Below, one piece after another: positions 23,421 to 36,300 of a stretch of DNA of 64,000 nucleotides. The stretch's first letter is position 1. Each line of letters begins with the position of its first letter. The notes beneath the pieces are model-generated. The model made no database searches. It was not told the DNA's origin and saw only the letters and a list, made by a program, of their open reading frames with translations. The position numbers and the translations under genes were made by a program. This stretch comes from Sphagnum compactum (lineage: Eukaryota; Bryophyta; Sphagnopsida; Sphagnales): positions 930,001 through 994,000 of the forward strand of contig OZ234493.1 in the NCBI GenBank assembly GCA_965153455.1. The letters run 5' to 3'.

Positions 23421-25559
23421 TATTATGGTTTTGAAAAACAATTTGCCACACAAAAAAACGATGGTAAATATTGACACTAATGGGGAAAATTAAGCTATAT
23501 ATGTATATACAAGGTTAACATGTTGCCCTCTTGTCATCCTTGCCATTTTTCTCGCTGTTGTCATTGCCCTCTTTCTCATGCCTATCACATAATCCATTGT
23601 CCCACCTTCTCCTCAATGTCTTCATGGTTCCCCATTGTTCTTCATGTTGTCACCTAAATTAGATGTAGTCGTCCCCAAAACTAGGATGCCACCAATGCAA
23701 ACCACATTTTCAGCGGGACATCCTACATGTTGAGGTCGCACACATGTGGCATACCCTAGCCTAGTTGTTTTTACGACTTGTTCAATTTTGATTGTTTACT
23801 TTTTTTTTTAAAGCTCTAGGTGGAAAACTACCCCTATAAATTATTTTGTTTGAATGGTATGTGCAAGTAATGACATGTTGAAGTCTTGAAATGGCCCATG
23901 ATGTCACCATCCCATTTGACATTCAAGTCTTTCAAAAGCAGGGCCATTAGCAACCTAGTCGAATTCCTTCATGAGTCCAGTTGCATGGTCGGGTTCAAGT
24001 ATGAACTTGGTTGGCCAATCTAGTTTAAGTCTAGAGGAACACGAAGTTGCAAGAAGTGTTGTTAGCAGAAATAAGAACCCAAAATTGGGAACTAGCCAAC
24101 ACAAGGCTTCACCATAAACAGAATCTATTGGACTCCTACCTCTTTGGAAGGTGGTCCAATTCTAGGCTTGTGAAGGGACAACAGGGTTGCCCAATTCATC
24201 CCCATGGGTTTGACCCCAAGTATCCCACGGTTTCCTCATGAATAGATGTGGCACGATCTAGTGTCTCACAACCATACTTTGAGTTGGATTTGTGTTACAA
24301 CCACCTAGGTTGTTTGCAAATGCGTACGGTGGATCCATTTCTATCTAAAGCACCACTCATTCTACAAATACCAATCAGCCTTTTTTTGCGTGTGATGTTT
24401 TGGACATTTTCTGTCACAAATACAATAGCTTCTTCAAAGGAAAAAAAATCATCAAAATTTGATCTAAGTAGAAAGGTCCCGGATTTCTATATGGTTCAAG
24501 TAGGTAGCCAAAAACAAATAAGGATATTAAATTATATTAAATATTATTTTCATACTCCAGATTGATGATGATAATTGAAACTGATTTGGTTTAGGTGAGT
24601 GAGATGTTATGTTCCGTGTTGTGAGCATTGTGTTTTAGTGGTCATCACCATAGAGGTTGATGTCCTCTTCCCAACAAATCATCCATTAGAGATGATATCA
24701 ATGTCATGTTACAGTAATAAACAGTCTTGTACTCACACATTGGTTGCTCACCATACACTTTTCAGTGCCTTGGGACTCACCACCAATGGGCCCACTTTGC
24801 CTTAAAAGCGTAGTGTTCAGTGCTCATCTGTTGGTGGTTCTACCAAAGGGGATACTCTACTCTATTGTAGGACTACATTCCTACTACTAGTGGGGGGGGG
24901 GGGGGGGGGGGGGCGCTTCTCTCCTTGTGGAGAAATGGGAGCAAGGCCCACCCACTACCCCACCTCATTGGGGTGTCAGTTAGGTGTGATAATGCTATGA
25001 TGGAGAGCCAAGCAACCTATGCTTCTGTCGCCTGGAACATAATATGAAATCAGCATGACAAGAATACACTATAATTACAGCATGGGCCACTCAAGTCGGC
25101 ATGACAAAAGGGTCTTGATGATGGAACGAACCCCTGGACCGTGGCCCTACACTTACTTCAGGAAGTAAGTATTTTTGACATGGGTGAACAACAAGTATTT
25201 TAACAGCTTCCACTAACTTAGTGGGGAAGCCTAATTACATATCAACTCAGATAGATCAACACAATCACACCATGACCAAACAATGATAAGCTCTCTAGTC
25301 AGAATGTTCTGGCTAGGTTTCAACTGTGAAACTAACATTCAAATCAGAATTGGGTAGTAACTAACTTAATGTGTACATGGTTATAAGTCCGAGTCCCACA
25401 AATGTCTCAGGGTTTTATCAAAATTTAGACCCTGAGATCATTCTTTAATCTTCATGTGTCTGGAGACAAATATATGTCTCCAAAATGGGTGAATAGGTAC
25501 CCTTGCTTTTACGACAGGGTATTAGTTAAAGCCAAAAAGGTTAACAAGCAGTTTTAGAA
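23421..25559. other. Intergenic DNA with G22 tract
   Basis: No gene could be supported. The ORFs at 24047-24565 lack recognisable motifs. Composition from about 23520 to 25500 is less AT-rich than elsewhere, suggesting an old retroelement body, but no LTRs or protein motifs were found. Confidence 0.4.
24892..24913 (+). repeat. Guanine homopolymer, 22 bases
   Basis: An uninterrupted G22 run follows CTACTACTAGT and is followed by CGCTTCTC. A second run (G23) lies at 57715-57737. Such runs can form G-quadruplexes and are prone to length error in sequencing. Confidence 0.9.
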
Positions 25560-27020
25560 ATAGAATTTGCATGTAGCCAATGAGATAGCTGAACATGCAC
25601 TCAAGAGGGCTCAGCTTTTTACCTTGGTTGGGAAGGAAGGGGCCGCATAGAATTTTTAAAATTTTCGTGTTTCTTATATGTTCTCAATGATGTTCCTCAA
25701 GTTTTCAATATGTTCATCATGATATTCCTCAAGTTTTCGATATGTTCATCATGATGTTCCTCAAGTTCCCAATGTGTTCCCAAGGGTGTTCCCAATAGCA
25801 CCTCACTTTTATCCCATATGGTTTGCCTAAAGTTCTCCTCTTCTCACCTACATAGGTGCGCCAAATGGGAGGCACTACATTTTCACATAGAAAAAAAATT
25901 CTATGTTGGGGAGCTCTCCAAAGTTTCAGGATTTTATTTTTATTTTCTTGTGATGGACCAATCAAAATGTCTCATTGCAACAAAATAAACCAACAGTATT
26001 CTTTAAAAAAAAACTTTAAATGCATCTCCATCTAATTAATAGAAGTAACAATAGATACAACAGCCCCCAATTGTGTGTCCCTACATTAGACTAGGTCGAA
26101 AATGGTGACAAAGAAATGTATGAAAAGAAATTTTGTTCAGCCAATGAGGCAATGTAACATGCACTCAAGAGGCCCAAGCTTTTTTTTCATTTGGCAAGTG
26201 GGGGGATTGGCCTATTGGACTTTTTGATTTTTTCTGTTCCCAATGTGTTCCCCAAGATGTGTCCAGTAGCATCAGACTTTTATCCCCTATGCTTGGCCCA
26301 AAGTTGTCTTCTTTTCACCTATATAGGTGGGCCAAAGGGACCAAAGTTTTTTTTGTGTGGTGAGCGGCCATTCAAAATGGTTCATTGCATAAAGTTGAAC
26401 TTGAGAGGTACCCCCATTTAATTAATTCATATATGAATAAGTACTCTAGAAATATGATGAATAAGTGCAACATGTTCAAAGAGAGCATTATTAGTCTAGG
26501 CAATAATTGGTGATGAAAAAAATTAATAGGATATAAATTCTATGTAGCCAATGAGGTGAGATAGCATCACCTATAATTAATTAATTTTGGCACTTGGGCA
26601 TTGAAATTTACCATCCCATACATAATTTCGTTTTGTGTTTGGGTGGGGGCAGGGAGGGCATAGTGAGGTTTCCAGAAATTTCTGGATCTTGTCTCCTATG
26701 TATTCCATATGGTTTCTAACACCATTGATGGTTCTTTACAATGTTCCCATGTGTTCATCAAGTTGTTCACAATAGCACCACACTTTACCCCATGTCCTTT
26801 ACTCTTGTAAGCTATATAGGTAGGGCAAAGGGTCAAAGTACATTTTATTTATTTTGGGATTCTCCAAAGTTTGATCACTTATTTTAATTTATTTTATTTT
26901 ATTGTGTTTTTTTGGGTGATGGGCAATCAAAGAGGCCCATCACCCAAGAATAAAAGAATTTTGTCTACACCCACAACTAATCAATAGAACGAACAATGAG
27001 TAGGTGCAGTGTCTTCTTTT
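25560..27020 (+). repeat. Diverged tandem triplication, units of 400-570 bp
   Basis: Three units carry the same ordered blocks: AGCCAATGAG (25575, 26140, 26545), a CATGCACTCAAGAGG block in the first two, GTGTTC/CAATAGCA, ACTTTTATCCC, CTATATAGGTGGGCCAAAGGG, a GGCCATTCAAAATG block and TAATTAATAGAA. Anchor spacing is 566 and 404 bp. Unit 1 also has an internal 32-bp triplicate (ATGTTCATCATGATGTTCC at 25678, 25710, 25742), which accounts for much of its extra length. Confidence 0.7.
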
Positions 27021-27023
27021 CAG

Positions 27024-27240
27024 TTTTGTGATGTAGCTGAAGGGGTAATCACCCATAAGATGATTTGATCATATTTGGCAATTTAAAATATGAAAATAAA
27101 AATATTTAACATATTTATGTAATTTTGGCGATTTTGTAGAGCTTAATAAGGAACCTGGTGATATTGAAAAAAAAGTTAACTTCTTGTGAAATATGGCCAA
27201 TAAACAACCCTTTTTAAAAACTCTGTTTCAATCTAGAAAT
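27024..27240 (+). repeat. Dispersed repeat family A, copy 2
   Basis: TTTTGTGATGTAGCTGAAGG, then AATCACCCATAAGATGATTTG and CATATTTGGCAA, align with the other family A copies. It lies directly behind the tandem triplication. Confidence 0.55.
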
Positions 27241-28442
27241 AAAATTCATCAGAATAAAAAATACAGGTGTTAGGAACCCAGCACCCACAATCACAAAATG
27301 CAATCTATGAATGAAAATGATGGTCAACACATCTTCACACAAAGTAAGTCACAAAAATCCAATAAAAGAATGATGGCCGGAACCATCACAGGGGAGACAA
27401 AAAGGGAAGGCCAAAGAAAGGCCAAAAGATGCACACCCATCTTCACACCAGTTCTTAAAGCAACTCCACCTGTGCATGTTCAATAAATTTTAAATGAAGA
27501 AAAGTCAAAACATGCCAATTTGGCTCATCAAAATGATTTTGACCCAACATTATTATACAGGATACTGAGGTTGGCAAAGGTACAACAAAGCCTACACATG
27601 CTATTGAATGGCTAAATGTTTTGATTGGTCCAAGTGGGTTGTTATTAGTATCTCATCATTTGCAGTCCCAGTTTCCTTTTTAGGGGGGAGTTAGAGAAAA
27701 CGTAAATAACCCCACTGGTACGTAGTACGTGACGCGGCACATTAAACTCCAAGCAAAAAAGGTCAATATTAAGCCTCTTGGCTCATGAAAATGGGTTTTC
27801 TCCTCCATGTTTGCTCAGTTTGCTGATGCTGGGTAAAAGCGCAGCAAAGTTGTGCATCTATTAGAGAAGAGTGTATAAATATGATTTGACTGCTGGTTCC
27901 TGTTTCTGATTGCCCAATCATAATCATTGGTCCAGGTGGTTTGCTATTAGTGGTTCCCACCTATTTGCAGTGGCCATTTCAGTTTTATTGGTGGGGTTGC
28001 AGCAATGTAAATAACTAAACTTGGATGTGAGAAATGGTTTTGCAGGGTCACATACTGGGAGCTTAGTTTGATCATGACTCGTTTTACTGAGCACAGCTGA
28101 GGATGCTCTAAGTCTTCAAAGATGGGAAAACTAGCTAGTAATTAACCCTGAGTACATATAAGATGAAGATCAAAGTTCTCTGATCTCTTGAGAACGCGTG
28201 GACGAGTTGAAAATTGAAAATCAGTAAGCAGCCTCTCTGACCATGGTACAACATACCAAGTGGAGTTAGGAAGCAATCTTTAAGATGCTCTGTTATGAGG
28301 CCTCTCTGTTAATGGGACACCCATAAGCGCTTTCCATCTATTCGGTGCTAGGTGGGTGTATTAATTAGAGGGGCAGAGACTAGGGAGTGATGGATAGTAA
28401 ATACATTTGGTCATACATCTTCAGGGCAGGACTTTTCTTTCC
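27241..28442. other. Gene-free intergenic DNA
   Basis: No gene seen. GGTCCAAGTGGGTTGTTATTAG (about 27628) and GGTCCAGGTGGTTTGCTATTAG (about 27930) begin two related blocks about 300 bp apart, which indicates a local diverged duplication. Confidence 0.4.
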
Positions 28443-28740
28443 CCAATTTTTGATGTCACTGAAGTGGCGGTCATCCATAAGATGATTTAACCAGATTTGG
28501 CTACATACTAGATATGAAAGTAGGAAAAAAACCAGAATCCTTCTATTTTCTTGGCTACCTACTGGAAGTTATCATAAATTTTTTGACAATTTTTATTTTT
28601 TTTCCACAATCTGGCGAATTTGGGCCATTTTTTTGCCATGAAAAATCCTTTGGATATGTCGAAATCATATTTTTCAGGTTGAAATTTGGCGAACTTTTGC
28701 CAGAAAAAAAACACTGCTTCTGGGCCAAAGACAACCAGCA
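28443..28740 (+). repeat. Dispersed repeat family A, copy 3
   Basis: TTTTTGATGTCACTGAAGTG, GTCATCCATAAGATGATTTA and CCAGATTTGGCTACATACTA are followed by TTGGCTACCTACTGGAA and GCCAGAAAAAAAACACTGC. It shares its 3' blocks (GGCTACC.ACTGGAA, CACTGC) with the copy at 30430. The ORFs here are accidental. Confidence 0.6.
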
Positions 28741-30429
28741 CCCATCAGCCTGGAGTGAGCAACTACCAGCGCACCAGTTGGCCGTTCTGTCCACTGGATG
28801 GGGCCAATTTTTTCAATCCTGGACCTATATGGGCTCATTTACCCCTTAAACCTATTAAATCTACCAACGCAAAAAGATCATATGTTGTCGTTGTCATATG
28901 CATGTATTGCCTTGACATCCTTCATTGAAATAAATTTTAATGCTTCAATGATAATATAACGTGAAGCTCAGATGCAAGTATTACACCAAATTATATTGCA
29001 ATACCTACAAATATTTGTGATATATTATAAAATTATCAACTACCATTTAAGTAATGGCTTAAACAAAAAGTGAGTAGCCAAATGTAATACCCTCATGTAA
29101 TACTAAGAACTTAAAATCGACAATGTGAAAATTCCTAAAGTAAAGTTAAGTCATTTGCTTGGGAGTTCACCAACCATTGCACTAGTAGGTGCTGGTTCAC
29201 CTAGGCCCACCCATTAACCGCACCATGCAAGACAGATGGCATGCAGACATCAAACACTTTTCCATTACAATCATGTCCCATAATTAAGCATCATGGTATG
29301 ATGATTAGATATGTACTAATCGTCCACATGCATCTCTACCTAACCAAGCGCCTTACCTACCTTACATAGTCATCACATACATTCCCCACCTTCCTACCGG
29401 ATCCTTGCCCACATGCATAGGTAAGTTAACTGGGGACTGTGAGGGGCAAGTAGGAGGGTTTGGAGGACAGGTTACCTTGGTTCTAAATGATGGGTGCACT
29501 GGTGAGTGGTGGGTCACATATGATTCTGAGGAACGTTTTGTATTTGAACTGCTGCTAGCTTGGAAGGAGTGGCCAGCTCTCTTATAGAGCCAGTTCTTTT
29601 GCAGAATCAAGTTGAGTGTTCACATGCACCAAAAGTGATGCTAGACTAGTGCAGAGACATTAGCTGCTTGTTGAACACGGTGTTTCCATTGAATCCAGCA
29701 CTCAGTCACACCTTGACAGACCATGGGGTCCTTTTTTCCCCCTTCTGTAGATCTAACATGTACTCCTAGTAATGCAAAAGCTAAATGACTGGTGAGTCTG
29801 TAACGGCATTGGATCCAATCCACATGCAAAAGCAAAATGCTTTTTGCTTTTTGTGTCTAGTGGACTCAACCCAATGCGCATGCAGTTGGTGCACATGAGA
29901 TAGGTGAGGTACGTTCAAAGATCTCGTCAAGCTCTTTGGGGAGAGAAGCCTGACAAGAGGAGGAAGAGTGGGCTTGCCTACACAGAAGAAAGAGGATTCA
30001 AATGCAACTTGGAACATATAAAAAATGTCTCAAACCATTAGACTAAATCCCAGGCAAACTAATAAAAGTTGTTGCCTGATGACCAAAGATGACTTAAGCA
30101 TTTATTTACTGATATATCTTTCTCACATTTTCAAAGCGAAGCTTAAATTCAAATTTAGAGATTTATTTAACTATTAGAGTGCATTCCATAAATCCAGAGC
30201 GTTCTCCCCAGCCAGCGGGTTCTAGTTTTTTCAGTGATGTGGGTGCTTCTTCAGCCAAATTCCAATCTGCTCCAAAAGGGTTTATGAACTTGTCATCTTG
30301 TCCCTTTCACAACCTACTGCTGAAATGACGTCCAGGTCAAATCTCTCCCACAAATGTTCCCATCTTTTTCAATTGCAACTTTTAACCTGACCCTTGACTC
30401 CATTGTCCTCAAAGTCCTCCACAGTGTAT
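28741..30429. other. Gene-free intergenic DNA
   Basis: No supported gene; open frames around 29362-30017 overlap on opposite strands and have no conserved motif. Composition is mixed, partly less AT-rich, possibly old retroelement remnants. Confidence 0.4.
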
Positions 30430-30650
30430 TGTTTTCCAATTTTGTGATGCAGCCAAAGTGAGCAACCATCCCTCCAGAAGAAATTTTAGCCAGAATTGAA
30501 AGTAGAAAAATATAAGGATTCCCTCTATATGCTTTGGCTACCAACTGGAACCTTTTATTAATAAAAATTGGGATTTTGAATTGTTTCTCTCTAAATCAGC
30601 CAAATCTGGGACAAGATTTGGCAAAAAGAAAATCACTGCCTCCACACCTG
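30430..30650 (+). repeat. Dispersed repeat family A, copy 4
   Basis: TTTTGTGATGCAGCCAAAGTG, AACCATCCCTCCAGAAGAAAT and TTTAGCCAGAATTGAAAGTAG are followed by TTTGGCTACCAACTGGAACC and AAATCACTGCCTCC, matching copy 3 block by block. Confidence 0.6.
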
Positions 30651-33161
30651 TCGCCCACTTTTGAGGTTCAGTTTGCAATATCAGCAGACTTACTATAAAA
30701 AGCTCTCAATGTTAGATGAATCTTGTTAGCTCCATCTGTCACTGGTTGAGTGATATGTTGGTGGTGTCAGCATACCAGAATACTCATTCATAAGAATCCA
30801 AAAATCTGCCTCAAGAGTGCAAAGGTGCATGCTTTGACTTGTTTCAATAAATGGGAGGATGTCTGATGACATTAGTCCCCAAAGGTGTACAGACTTCTAA
30901 GAAAGTAACTTGCCTGCCAAAACCAAACCATTTTGACATGGTCAATAGTCAATACCGTCCACTGATGATAGGAGATTTTATTTTTTTATTTATTCTCAAA
31001 ATTGGATTCTGAAGTGTAAATGGTGCCTGTTTTCAGCATAGCCCACATGAGGTGGGTGTAAAATAATTAAAAAAGGACTGTAGGAATCTCTGTAGTTCAG
31101 GATGCTAGATAATGCAATTCCAACAACTCAATTTGCCTTAGAGACAAATGGTCCTCAAGAGGAAGATGGTTCCATCATTGAAGAAAAGATGTATGTTAGA
31201 AAATTTGCACAAGAGTTTTGTGGGAAGTTACTAGGTACCACTCACTGCCAAAGCTTTATAATTCAGAAAGAAATATATCTTTTCATTGTGCCTCTTTTTC
31301 TTTCAGGAATCCAAGTTCCAACAGCTCTTTATTCAGAACCGCTTTTTATTTATTGCAGAGTTCCTTTCCAGGCACAAGGGTGGGACCTGAAGTAGCATAA
31401 AGGAGATAGGATTCCAATGAAGGATGTGAGGTGTCCCCATGTGGTCATCACTGACTGTGTTAAGTTTGTTTGTGTTACTTTTTGACAATGTCAAGGCAGT
31501 TCAAAGACTAATTTGACGTGTGTAAAACCCTTGCACACTTTTTTTAACACACATTGAATGGCAACCCCAAAGAATAATTGACAAGTCTCATGAGATGTGT
31601 TGGGTGCAAAGAGCAAGTCACTTGCGTGGACACCAATATTTTCATTTGACACATGTATATGACCTTTTCAGTATTCCTTCCATAACATGTATATTCCTCA
31701 TGGGGTAAGGCCTAGACCTTCTTCACTTCCTCTGAGGTCTTAGCTCCCACTCATAGCTGTTCCATTCTTCTCTTATCACCAAGCAAAAGTTGCCCAACCC
31801 TCATATTATGCCCTTAGCTTGTTGATTGTCTTTTGTTTTGCTACAGAAAGCACTTGGGTACAATTTTTTTAGTGTAAGTGGTGAACACCCGAAATCCAGG
31901 AATATAGCCTCCTTGATAAGAGGATCCAGCTCACACCTACGTAAAGCACTCTGAGAAAATTTGTAGTGTATGTGGAGGGCACCTTATATCCATCACTTTC
32001 CCTCCTAGAAATGGGAGGGGGGGGAGGGATACTATGCCTAGTCCTCAAGGATGGCAGGGAGAACATGCCTACTTATAGGTGTAAGAACCCTCGCACTATT
32101 GAGGATCAGGCATAAATACACCTTGTGATCTACATAGGTTGGGTTCATGATAAAATTTGCCTCATGCTTGACAATAGGTAAAGCCCTATTGGTGGGGGAC
32201 ATTCCCAAAATGCAAGGCGGGACTCGGCTATTGCTTCAGCATTGGCCCCTTTATTTGAGAATGCCCTGACCTAGGGCTTTACCCTGCACATAGGAAAGCG
32301 AATACATTTCCATAAACAAAAAATCACACGGAAGGAATTTCATGGCCACTGGTAAGGTCTTCATTAGTGTTGGGTGGTACTAGAAATGGCACCTAGTAAT
32401 TGGCGATTCTACATGCAGTTCTTTAAGATATATAACCACAGTTCTTCAACAATAAAACAATCACTCAAATAACCTTTTCATAAATCCACAGGTTCTTTTT
32501 TGGTTATTTCATGAAAACCACTGGTTTGTTTTGTAGTTTTTGAAAACCCTGGAACTGAAATTCTTCAACTCTGAGAATTTTCAAAAAACCATAACCAGAG
32601 GTTCTTTGAAGTCCAAATTTCATAAAACTGGAACTGAAGGTTATTAAAAACAGCAAGTAACCGTGCAACACCGGTCCTAACTACTAACCTGCTTCAAACT
32701 TCAAAGGAACAATCCTGTAGATTCCAACAAACTTTACTCTAATAGCAAAAACCTGCCATAAAATTTCACAATGTATTTGGAGATACCTTTCTACAGCATA
32801 ATTTTTCGTCCAGGAGGGAGAGGAGGACATTACGGTTTTTCCAGAGGGCACTACATTTTTGAGGAGGGCTTTATCATCTCAGGGGCCCTTATTTTGGCCT
32901 TTATTTTGGTAAAGCCCCTCTCATGGGGTTTTACCATGCACTAAAAGTACCTTTGGGGTTTCTACAGCCATTCATCATTGTCCTTCAAAGTACATTTGAT
33001 TGCATACTTTGTCCCTACTGGACTCTAATTGACACTCATTTTTTTCATTTCAAGGACTTTCAATTTACACTCACAACATTCAACTGTTAATGCAAGCTCA
33101 GAATCCAAGTTTGCACAAAGTGGAGTCAAAGTTGCAGTCTAGCATGTATACCTAGTGACTC
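30651..33161. other. Gene-free intergenic DNA
   Basis: No gene recognised. Around 32380-32660 there is a GGTTCTT/AAACC-rich degenerate repeat. At 32150-32290 and 32815-32945 related phrases such as GTAAAGCCC, GGGGCCC and GGGCTTTA recur, suggesting pieces of one old element. Confidence 0.4.
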
Positions 33162-33164
33162 TTA

Positions 33165-33371
33165 AGGTGCATTCACACTTGGTGTTAAAGACTCTAGTAT
33201 TAAGTCCCCTAACACCAAGCTAGTCATTTAGAACCTAAACCTATTTACCACAAAGATTTTATGTTAAGTTAACATTCACTTAATATTAAATAATCACCCA
33301 TTTAACATTGGGCGCCACCTAAGATGCCACCTAGATTTTACACTGACTTAACATTAGGTGTGAATAAACCT
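33165..33371. mobile_element. Tourist-like MITE with TTA target duplication
   Basis: The element is 207 bp and non-coding. The left end AGGTGCATTCACACTTGG and the complement of the right end AGGTTTATTCACACCTAA match at most positions over about 24 bp. Flanking TTA at 33162-33164 and 33372-33374 fits the 3-bp target duplication of PIF/Harbinger-derived Tourist MITEs. Internal TTAACATT/TTAAGT blocks are repeated and inverted. A related fragment lies at 7902. Confidence 0.75.
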
Positions 33372-33374
33372 TTA

Positions 33375-36300
33375 GGTCCTCCTTCTCAGGATTATTAAAC
33401 GGTCAAGTGACCTTGCTGGGAGAGACCTTTTTGGGATATTTGGAACATCTTATGTGAATTAATAAACACATTTTTCTTGTTTGAAGTCAATTTTCATGGA
33501 GTTTTTGGGTCATTATTTGGTGCCCTGTGTTGACAAATCATCATTGTCTGGCTTCTATTTACTAACCCCTTGTGAACATGTTGTTTACTCCAGTACCCAT
33601 GCTATTGTGCTTATTATCCATAGGTATTGCTACCTTGATTGGTTCAAACTGGTTTCGGCACCAAAAGCTCTAGGTCAACCTAGAGCTTTAGGGATTCAAC
33701 TAGTATTCCTAACTATATTACAGTGGTTTATTTCAGAATCCTGGACACCCATTTTTCCACTAATGTACAGTGGACTAGTTTTTCCCCAATCATTTTAACC
33801 TTTTTTATTATTGTAAACCTACCTTTGGTTTTAAATATGTGACATTTTTCAAATTTTTATGTCTATAATTTCCAATGCTTGTCTAGACATTGGTATTGGT
33901 CAATTTTTGACAAATATCAATTGAATAGCCAATAGATTAAATTGATAGCTAGGTATGAATACAAAAACCATTTGAACAACCATTAAACAAGTAATCCATT
34001 AGTTATTTAGAAAAAGAATATTCTTTGCTTTTGGATAATATTATTGATTGATTCCTAAAACGATATCAACGATTTATATATGAATATGTTAGGGGTACTT
34101 TAGATGAGGATCCAAAGTGAGAAAAGTCAAATTGAGATTACCCCTACATGGCATAATTTTGGAGGGATAAAAAATTGGTTCAGACCAAAACCTGAGGCCA
34201 GCTCATGATTTGGGAAACCAAGAAGCAAGCTAAGGTCCCAAGGTGCCCCTTTCATTGTTTTTCATTATTTCCTAATGTTTTATGTTTCATTTATGAAGTT
34301 GTGCAAGAATGAAAGATATTTTATGGATTGAGGATCTATTGAGTGCATACTCGTTGCTTTGTTTTTGAACAATTCTAGTATTGACAAGGTTGGACTTCTA
34401 GATCTACACAAGCTATTGCTCAAAGGAACACAATTTTCAACCCTTGAAGTGCACAAAATGAAAGAGTTTCATGTGGGACAAAAGGTGGAGCTTATGGAGG
34501 GTTGAAAAGACCATTTTTTCTATTTGTTTAAGAAATTTGAATTTGCATTAGATTATGAAACCAACTCGCCTTCTCAAAAGAAGGCAACAAGGAAGAGGGA
34601 AGATGTGGTTGTGATGACTAAAGTGAAATGGCTACCTAAAAAATAGTTTGAGCATTGAATTATTGTATCTAATTGCACGAAGAGGAAAATGGAGCTTTAA
34701 TTTGTCAAAAATGACAAGGTAAAATGTTTCATTCCAACATGTCATTGTCTCTTTTGAAGTTCATTTTCCATTTGAAACTTGAAACCCTCAACATGCTTGA
34801 GTTGAAATTTGTTTGAAGAATACTTCAAACCCTAATTATGTTTGCATTATATTTATTTGTAAAAATATATATTTCAATTCTAAAATTTGAATATTCATCC
34901 TATACTAGGTATTGATCTGATGGAATTTTTGAAAGCCAAGGTAAAGAAAACGAGTGCAAAACTCATAGCCAAATTACGCGAGCATGGTCTTTTAAAGGCC
35001 TTGTCCTCTTGCCCTTGCCCCGCTGTTCCCCCATTGAATGTCGTATTTGAGCCACCATGTGGATCAAACCTTCATATTCTTGGGGCAAGGGAAATAATGG
35101 TACCAAGCTAATATCATCATGTCAAATGATTTGACATATCAATAAACTACATGTTATGAATGTAAATCAACTTTTCTTTTTTTATTTAAAGGTTTGTCTT
35201 CATTTCATAGACATGAAATTTGACTCCAATTGCTTTGCATTTCATTGGTGGATACTAGTGTTGAAGATTCCTCCTTGGCCTCAACCAACTCTTCAGCCAA
35301 GTGACCATCACTTCAACTTGCAACAAATAATGTCAATGCATGAATATAAACACACACACACACAACTTTATGAAATGGTTTCCAATGTTCAATCACATAA
35401 TTCAGTAATTGTACTTACGTAATTTTACAATTTTATTTTTATTTAAACTTTATTTATTTCATAATTTCTTGATTCAATTTTATTTTTTATTTTCAAAAAA
35501 ATTTAAGTTTATACTCAAATTAATATCACATATTTTGACTTTCATAATTACATTTTAAGTTTAAAAATTCTCAATAAAAATGTTAAAATGTTAAGATTTT
35601 ACATTAATCTAAGACATTTATTTCAAAACATGTAACATAATATTAATTACAAATGGATATAAATGATTTCATAACTTGCCAAATTTTCCTTTTATTAATA
35701 ATTGGTTTAAATGAGTCCGTATGTCACATTGTCTATCTAAAAAAACATTTTGTTATGTGTGTGAATGCATTTCAAGGTTTTAATTTATTTTTTGTTCAAT
35801 TTTTATATCTGGACTTTAAATATTTCACTTTTATTTTATTTATTTCAGTCAAATGGGATCAATAGAATAAATGGCCAATGCATTCACAATTGGGGTACAT
35901 AAAAGGAATCTCTTACTTCAAAGTCACATTGAAACTTAACTTTGTTAGCTACTATAACTAGAATAATTTATAAGCTATATTAATGTTATTTTGTCAATTC
36001 ATAGGAATGAACATCATGAGCAATATGGTTTAAAATAGTCATAATTTTGATGATCAAAACAACCCTTAAGTTTCTTCAAACATAGAGTTTTAGAAATTTG
36101 TCCTACTACACAAATTTATCAAAAAAAAATCAAAAGGAATGACAATATTGGTGCAAATTGCTTCATACTTTAACCAAATATAAAATAAAATATTTTCTAG
36201 ATGATGACATAAGGTTTTGATATTATAAAACACTAGATTTCATGGAAATGATGTTGAATTTTACAATCAAAAGAATAGTTATTTTAATTTTATTAATAAT

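Noticed and set aside
28514-28849. 111-codon ORF as a gene
   Set aside because: It largely coincides with a copy of dispersed repeat family A and is not preserved in the other copies.
34887-35111. 74-codon ORF with Lys-rich start as a gene
   Set aside because: No recognisable family, no intact neighbours and stops just upstream; kept only as a possible pseudogene trace.
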